DNA of 64,000 nucleotides from the NCBI GenBank assembly GCA_004026145.2, contig CP034986.1, positions 10,129,586-10,193,585 of the forward strand, written 5' to 3'. Shown piece after piece: positions 57,249 through 64,000 of the stretch (position 1 is the stretch's first letter; every line of letters begins with the position of its first letter). Under the pieces are notes generated by a model. The model saw only the letters and a program-made list of their open reading frames with translations, had not been told where the DNA came from and searched no databases. The DNA comes from Takifugu bimaculatus (taxonomy: Eukaryota; Chordata; Actinopteri; Tetraodontiformes; Tetraodontidae). A program made the translations under genes and the position numbers.

Positions 57249-60200
57249 TCTGTGAGTGAGTGAGTGTGTGTGTGTGTGTGTGTGTGAGAGGCAGGGAGGT
57301 CATGTGACCTCAGACTCTCCTGGGCAGACAGGAAGTGAAGCAGACGATCACTGATCGATCACTGTGATCACTGTGATCACTAGATCGATCAGTGATCACT
57401 AGATCGATCAGTGATCACTAGATCCTCAGACTCTGTGTGTCGGCCAGTCTGACAGCAGCTGTGAAGAAGCTCCACCCACAGGACGGCGAGCAGATCCTGG
57501 AGTACCTGAGGACGCAGGCGCTGCTGAGCCAGGAGAAAGCACGTAAGGGTGGCGCCCGGCAGCAGGACACGCCCCCAACGCCTCATGTTGGGGGCGTGTC
57601 CTCATGGCGTCTGTTTCAGTCCTGCAGGCGTCACTCAGAGACCAGAAGAAGCTGCTGGTGGAGAACGGCAAACTGAAGAGGGACATCGAGCAGCTCCGGA
57701 CCCAGCTGCAGAGGAGACGCAGTAAGGCCTTCAGAACCTTCAGAACCTTCAGAACCTTAGACCCTTCGGAACCTTAGACCCTTCAGAACCTTCAGAACCT
57801 TCAGAACCTTCAGAACCTTAGGAACCTTAGACCCTTCAGAACCTTCAGAACCTTAGACCCTTCAGAACCTTCAGACCCTTCAGAACCTCAGACCCTTAGA
57901 CCCTTAGACCCTTCAGACCCTTCAGAACCTTCAGAACCTCAGACCCTTAGACCCTTCAGACCCTCAGAACCTTAGACCCTTCAGACCCTCAGAACCTTCA
58001 GAACCTCAGACCCTTAGGAACCTTAGACCCTTCAGAACCTTCAGAACCTTAGACCCTTCAGAACCTTCAGACCCTTCAGAACCTTCAGACCCTTCAGAAC
58101 CTTAGACCCTTCAGAACCTTAGACCCTTCGGAACCTTAGACCCTTCAGAACCTTAGACCCTTAGAACCTTCAGAACCTTCAGAACCTTCAGAACCTTAGA
58201 CCCTTCAGAACCTTAGACCCTTAGAACCTTCAGAACCTTCAGAACCTCAGACCCTTCAGAACCTTCAGAACCTTAGACCCTTCAGAACCTTAGACCCTTA
58301 GGAACCTTAGACCCTTCAGAACCTTCAGAACCTTAGACCCTCAGACCCTTCAGAACCTTCAGACCCTTCAGAACCTTCAGACCCTTCAGAACCTTAGACC
58401 CTTCAGAACCTTCAGACCCTTCAGAACCTTCAGAACCTTCAGACCCTTCAGAACCTTCAGACCCTTCAGAACCTTAGACCCTTCAGAACCTTCAGAACCT
58501 TAGACCCTTCAGACCCTTCAGAACCTTAGACCCTCAGACCCTTCAGAACCTTCAGAACCTTCAGAACCTCAGACCCTTAGACCCTTCAGAACCTTAGACC
58601 CTTAGGAACCTTAGACCCTTCAGAACCTTCAGAACCTTAGACCCTTCAGAACCTTCAGACCCTTCAGAACCTTAGACCCTTCAGAACCTTAGACCCTTCA
58701 GACCCTTCAGACCCTTCAGAACCTTAGACCCTTAGGAACCTTAGACCCCTCAGACCCTTCAGAACCTTCAGACCCTTCAGAACCTTCAGACCCTTCAGAA
58801 CCTTAGACCCTTCAGACCCTTCAGAACCTTAGACCCTTCAGACCCTTCAGAACCTTCAGAACCTTAGACCCTTCAGAACCTTCAGAACCTTAGACCCTTC
58901 AGACCCTTCAGAACCTTAGACCCTCAGACCCTTCAGAACCTTCAGACCCTTCAGAACCTTCAGAACCTTAGACCCTTCAGAACCTTAGACCCTCAGACCC
59001 TTCAGACCCTTCAGACCCTTCAGAACCTTCAGACCCTTCAGACCCTTCAGAACCTTCAGAACCTTCAGAACCTTAGACCCTTCAGACCCTTCAGAACCTT
59101 AGACCCTCAGACCCTTCAGAACCTTCAGACCCTTCAGAACCTTAGACCCTTCAGAACCTTCAGACCCTTCAGAACCTTAGACCCTCAGACCCTTCAGACC
59201 CTTCAGAACCTTCAGAACCTTCAGACCCTTCAGAACCTTAGACCCTTCAGAACCTTCAGAACCTTCAGACCCTTCAGAACCTTAGACCCTTCAGAACCTT
59301 CAGACCCTTCAGAACCTTCAGACCCTTCAGAACCTTAGACCCTCAGACCCTTCAGACCCTTCAGAACCTTCAGAACCTTCAGACCCTTCAGAACCTTAGA
59401 CCCTTCAGAACCTTCAGAACCTTCAGACCCTTCAGAACCTTAGACCCTTCAGAACCTTCAGAACCTTAGACCCTTAGGAACCTTAGACCCTTCAGAACCT
59501 TCAGAACCTTAGACCCTTCAGAACCTTAGACCCTCAGACCCTTCAGAACCTTCAGACCCTTCAGAACCTTAGACCCTCAGACCCTTCAGAACCTTCAGAA
59601 CCTTCAGACCCTTCAGAACCTTCAGAACCTTCAGACCCTTCAGAACCTTAGACCCTTCAGAACCTTCAGACCCTTCAGACGCTTAGACCCTTCAGAACCT
59701 TTGACCCTTCAGAACCTTCAGAACCTTCAGAACCTTAGACCCTTCAGACCCTTCAGAACCTTAGACCCTCAGACCCTTCAGAACCTTCAGACCCTTCAGA
59801 ACCTTCAGACCCTTCAGACCCTTCAGAACCTTCAGAACCTTAGACCCTTCAGAACCTTAGACCCTCAGACCCTTCAGAACCTTCAGACCCTTCAGAACCT
59901 TAGACCCTTCAGAACCTTCAGACCCTTCAGAACCTTAGACCCTCAGACCCTTCAGACCCTTCAGAAACCTTCAGAACCTTCAGACCCTTCAGAACCTTAG
60001 ACCTTCAAACCTTCAGAACCTTCAGAACCCTTCAGAACCTTAGACCCTTCAGAACCTTCAGACCCTTCAGAACCTTCAGACCCTTCAGAACCTTAGACCC
60101 TCAGACCCTTCAGACCCTTCAGAACCTTCAGACCCTTCAGAACCTTAGACCCTTCAGAACCTTCAGAACCTTCAGACCCTTCAGAACCTTAGACCCTTCA

Positions 60201-62507
60201 GAACCTTCAGAACCTTCAGAACCTTAGACCCTTAGGAACCTTAGACCCTTCAGAACCTTCAGAACCTTAGACCCTTCAGAACCTTAGACCCTCAGACCCT
60301 TCAGAACCTTAGACCCTTCAGAACCTTAGACCCTCAGACCCTTCAGACCCTTCAGAACCTTCAGACCCTTCAGAACCTTAGACCCTTCAGAACCTTCAGA
60401 ACCTTCAGAACCTTCAGAACCTTAGACCCTTCAGAACCTTCAGACCCTTCAGACGCTTAGACCCTTCAGAACCTTTGACCCTTCAGAACCTTCAGAACCT
60501 TAGACCCTTCAGACGCTTAGACCCTTCAGAACCTTAGACCCTTCAGAACCTTCAGAACCTTAGACCCTTCAGACCCTCAGAACCTCAGACCCTTCAGACG
60601 CTTAGACCCTTCAGAACCTTAGACCCTTCAGAACCTTCAGACGCTTAGACCCTTCAGACCCTTCAGAACCTTCAGAACCTTCAGACGCTTAGACCCTTCA
60701 GAACCTTAGAACCTTCAGAACCTTCAGACGCTTAGACCCTTCAGAACCTTCAGAACCTTAGACCCTTCAGACCCTTCAGAACCTTCAGACGCTTAGACCC
60801 TTCAGAACCTTCAGAACCTTAGACCCTTCAGACCCTTAGACCCTTCAGAACCTTCAGACCCTCAGAACCTCAGACCCTTCAGAACCTCAGACCCTTCAGA
60901 CCCTCAGAACCTTCAGAACCTTCAGAACCTTCAGACGCTTAGACCCTTCAGAACCTTCAGAACCTTCAGAACCTTCAGACCCTCAGAACCTCAGACCCTT
61001 CAGACCCTTCAGAACCTTCAGAACCTCAGACCCTTCAGAACCTCAGACCCTTCAGAACCTTCACCCTAACCTCTGTCCATGTGTCTTTCAGCCAAAGCTC
61101 TGTTGGCTCCGCCTCCTCCAAAAGTCACACATGTCAATCAGCCGTCATCCCAAAGAGCCACCTGTTCTCCACAGGAGCCCGGAGAACCACAGAACCAGAG
61201 GAGGAGGAGAGGGGAGGAAAGAGGTGAGGAAGGAAGGAAGGAAGGAAGCAAGGAAGGAAGCAAGCAAGCAAGGAAGCAAGGAGGGAAGGAATGTGAACTT
61301 TTTTCTGTCTCCTGCAGCTCTCGCCATGGAGGCGGAGCCAAAGCTTGATGTGTCACGACTGGACCTGCGAGTGGGTCAGATCGTCGGCGCTCGGCGCCAC
61401 CCACAGGTCGCGACCCTGTCGGTCCAGGAAGTGGACGTTGGGGAGAAGGTCCCCCGAACGGTGGTGAGGTCACACCGAGAGAAGCCCCACCTGGAGCAGG
61501 TGAGGCTCCGCCCCTCCATCCATCCATCATCCATCATCCAACCATCCATCATCCAACCATCATCCATCCATCCATCATCCAACCATCATCCATCCATCAT
61601 CCATCCATCCATCCATCATCCAACCATCATCCATCCATCATCCATCCATCCATCCATCCATCCATCATCCATCCATCATCCATCATCCATCCATCCATCA
61701 TCCAACCATCATCCATCCATTCATCATCCATCCATCATCCAACCATCATCCATCCATTCATCATCCATCCATCATCCAACCATCATCCATCCATTCATCA
61801 TCCATCCATCATCCAACCATCATCCATCCATCATCCATCCATTCATCATCCATCCATCATCCATCCATCATCCATCCATCAATCATCCATCCATCAATCA
61901 TCCATCCATCATCCATCCATCATCCATCCATCCATCAATCATCCATCCATCTTGTTGAATGATGTCATCTTTTGTCAACGTTCACCTTTAAATAAAGTTT
62001 TTCGTCGTCAGGGAGATTTCGCCATCTTTCTCTGCAACGTGAAGGCCTCTAAGAAAAGGGGCGTGGCCTCACAGGCTCGGATTCTCCGCTGTTGGAGCTC
62101 TGATGACGTCACCGAGCTACTGGTCCCGCCCACTGGCTCGAGTCCAGGGGACAGAGTGACCTTCCTCAACTATCCTGGTAACCATGGTTACAGGGTTCAA
62201 CCCAGTCCTCCAGTTTAGAATGAGAACAGTGAGACCAAGAACATCAAAGAATGTTGATTGGCTGAAAACAGTTGCTGTTGTTGTTAGATGGTTCCCATGA
62301 CAACCTGAAAAGAGCTGATCCACCCTCTCTGTGTCCACAGGTGAACCAGACAAGGAGCTCCAGTCCAAGCAGAGGATCTGGGAGGTCCTTCAGCCGGACA
62401 TGCAGGTGGACGGCAGGGGCGTGGCCAAGTACAAAGGCTGCGGCTTTGAAGTGAAGGGGAAGGGGCTGTGCAGGGCGCCGTCCCTGACCGACTGCATCAT
62501 CAGGTAG
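56764..62507 (+). CDS. aimp1: aminoacyl-tRNA synthetase complex-interacting multifunctional protein 1 (p43/EMAP II)
   Basis: Seven exons in phase: 56764-56789, 57430-57542, 57620-57721, 61092-61223, 61318-61499, 62012-62177 and 62341-62507. The product is a scaffold of the cytosolic multisynthetase complex with a C-terminal tRNA-binding fold, also released as the cytokine EMAP II. Exons 2-3 code a leucine-zipper-like helix (QILEYLRTQALLSQEKA, KLLVENGKLKRDIEQLRTQL). Exon 4 is a proline-rich, basic linker. Exon 5 opens the tRNA-binding domain (LDVSRLDLRVGQIVGARRHP, VQEVDVGEKVPRTVV). Exons 6-7 complete it (FAIFLCNVKASKKRG, GSSPGDRVTF, GEPDKEL, YKGCGFEVKGKGLCRA). The stop at 62,505 lies inside a donor-like AGGTAGAG, but the length past CRA equals that of human, so it is taken as the real end. 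Intron 3 holds a 3.3-kb minisatellite. Confidence 0.95.
57116..57292. repeat. (TG)n-rich microsatellite with GAGAGAGTCTGTG units
   Basis: TG runs broken by TGAGAGAGTCTG pieces, in aimp1 intron 1. Confidence 0.92.
57343..57425. repeat. GATCACTGATCGATCACTGT palindromic repeat
   Basis: Tandem GATCACTAGATCGATCAGT units that are near-self-complementary, ending a few bases before the aimp1 exon 2 acceptor. Confidence 0.85.
57726..61062 (+). repeat. 3.3-kb (CCTTCAGAA/CCCTTCAGA)n array in aimp1 intron 3
   Basis: Several hundred 8- and 9-base units, mostly CCTTCAGAA, CCCTTCAGA and CCTTAGACC, in higher-order blocks. It starts within about five bases of the donor and ends about 30 bases before the acceptor, so the intron is almost all repeat. 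Confidence 0.97.
61224..61290. repeat. (GGAA)n/(GCAA)n purine repeat
   Basis: GAAGGAAGGAAGCAAG units in the short aimp1 intron between exons 4 and 5. Confidence 0.92.
61512..61950. repeat. (CATC)n array
   Basis: ATCCATCC and CATCATCCAACCATC units in aimp1 intron 5. Confidence 0.96.
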
Positions 62508-62535
62508 AGCCACGAGGGAGGAGCCTGCAGCACAA

Positions 62536-62630
62536 CAGCTAGCTCTGTTAGCACGGTTAGCTCTGATAGCACTGTTAGCTCTGATAGCACTGTTAGCTCT
62601 GATAGCACTGTTAGCGCTGTTAGTGCCGAA
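62536..62630 (+). repeat. GTTAGCTCTGATAGCACT short tandem repeat
   Basis: Four to five 19-base units just after the aimp1 stop, probably in its 3' UTR. Confidence 0.85.
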
Positions 62631-63090
62631 AATCGTTTTACTTTCTGATAAATATGATAAATGAGTCAAATTTCAACACTGAGATTTTAAACATTTTGAC
62701 CATTTTCAAACAAATGTAAACATGAATAAAAGAGAAGAAAAATCCTCGTTCTGAATTAGAATTCCCGTGTGAAACGTTCGTCTATATTCAATCAAGTTCT
62801 CTTATTTGATTTTCCTGTTCACACCTGGGGGGGCGGGGCTCTGATCAGCGGCAGTTCCATTTAGCTAGCACGCTTGCTAGCGAGCTACGTGGGGAAGAAT
62901 AACATCAAAGACTGAAAGATGAGTCACAGACTCAACAATTGGAACAATTGGACCAATCAGAGCTTCCCCTCACAGCTCCGCCCACTCTGGCACCCAGCAG
63001 TAGATTCCGGGTCAACGTGTTGGTGGCGCTGAGGGCGGCCCCTCACCACGCAGGAGGGGCCTCTACCAGGTCTGCCCCCACAGTCTGTCC
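62631..63090. other. aimp1 3' flank, nothing recognised
   Basis: AT-rich, then GC-rich after 62,940. No exon was confirmed. Confidence 0.35.
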
Positions 63091-63880
63091 ACAGCTACAG
63101 CAGCTACAGCAGCTACATTAACAACAGCAACTACAGCAACTACAGCAGCTACAGCAGCTACATTAACAACAGCAACTACAGCAACTACATTAACAACAGC
63201 AACTACATTCACAACAGCAACTACAGCAGCTACATTAACAACAGCAGCTACATTAACAACAGCAACTACAGCAACTACAGCAGCTACATTAACAACAGCA
63301 ACTACAGCAACTACAGCAGCTACATTAACAACAGCAACTACAGCAGCTAGATTAACAACAGCAACTACAGCAGCTACATTAACAACAGCAACTACAGCAG
63401 CTACAGCAGCTACATTAACAACAGCAACTACAGCAGCTACATTAACAACAGCAACTACATTAACAACAGCAACTACAGCAGCTACATTAACAACAGCAAC
63501 TACATTCACAACAGCAACTACATTAACAACAGCAACTACAGCAGCTACATTAACTACAGCAACTACATTAACAACAGCAACTACAGCAACTACATTAACT
63601 ACAGCAACTACAGCAGCTACATTAACTACATTAACAACAGCAACTACATTAACTACAGCAACTACAGCAGCTACATTAACTACAGCAACTACAGCAACTA
63701 CATTAACTACAGCAACTACAGCAGCTACATTAACTACAGCAACTACATTAACAACAGCAACTACAGCAACTACATTAACTACAGCAGCTACATTAACTAC
63801 AGCAACTACAGCAACTACATTAACTACAGCAACTACAGCAGCTACATTAACTACAGCAACTACAGCAACTACATTAAATG
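63091..63880 (+). repeat. (CTACAGCAA/CTACATTAACAACAG)n array
   Basis: About 0.8 kb of CAGCAACTACA and CATTAACAACA units in multiples of three. The Val-Ala-rich ORF on the minus strand is an artefact. Confidence 0.96.
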
Positions 63881-64000
63881 AACTCTGACGAAGACAAGAA
63901 AGAGGCGTAATAAACGAAACCTTTTATTTTGCTAGCATAGCGGTGCTAGCATTAGGACAAGCTAGCGCGAGTTAGCGTCTGCGCTGCATGTTTAGTGACA

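Noticed and set aside
1..64000. CRISPR array or bacterial operon
   Set aside because: All direct repeats lack unique spacers of constant length, and the genes are split by vertebrate-type introns.

Overview
The window is vertebrate nuclear DNA, most likely from a teleost fish with a compact genome. Genes are split by GT-AG introns, many only about 75-300 bases long, and the translated exons match jawed-vertebrate families. The mobile elements are of teleost types: RTE/Rex-like and L2/Maui-like LINEs, Tc1-like transposons, a Penelope-like element and tRNA-derived SINEs. A whole rnf150 coding region in under 7 kb suggests a pufferfish-like genome, but the species is inferred, not shown. Names rest on family features recalled from memory; no database search was run.

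Layout. 1-3.7 kb: decayed LINE with a SINE, then the presumed rnf150 3' flank. 3.7-10.4 kb (minus): rnf150, a membrane RING-H2 ubiquitin ligase with a PA domain. 10.4-14.9 kb: no gene; TTAGGG-like repeats and a relic coding an SGNH/GDSL-hydrolase-like domain. 15.4-23.7 kb (minus): fourteen linked exons of inpp4b; the 5' C2-domain exons and the last exon were not found. 24.1-26.9 kb: L2/Maui relic split by an LTR-like insertion. 27.8-29.7 kb: telomere-like repeat and a long pyrimidine tract. 30.3-34.2 kb (minus): complete fibrinogen alpha (fga). 35-37.7 kb: minisatellites. 40.2-42.8 kb: three nested transposons (RTE containing L2 containing Tc1). 43-44 kb: CTCA-rich repeat ending in a 100-N gap. 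44.0-44.7 kb (plus): 3' end of an L-amino-acid-oxidase gene. 45.9-46.8 kb (minus): GPCR pseudogene. 47.2-48.3 kb: 33-base minisatellite. 50.7-53.7 kb (minus): sgms2-like sphingomyelin synthase. 55.2-56.0 kb: Penelope-like relic. 56.8-62.5 kb (plus): aimp1, with a 3.3-kb minisatellite in one intron. 63.1-63.9 kb: short-unit repeat.

The genes do not form one pathway. Their human counterparts rnf150, inpp4b, fga, sgms2 and aimp1 all lie on the long arm of chromosome 4, so this looks like a rearranged piece of an old synteny block. Fga makes the clotting protein precursor, inpp4b removes a phosphate from PI(3,4)P2, sgms2 makes sphingomyelin, aimp1 is a tRNA-synthetase-complex scaffold, and the oxidase produces hydrogen peroxide.

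Two themes stand out. Four one-base apparent insertions break otherwise well-spliced genes (two in rnf150, one each in the oxidase and sgms2), which looks more like base-level assembly error than four gene deaths. Short TTAGGG-like tracts are scattered through introns, intergenic DNA and even a transposon, often as head-to-head palindromes.
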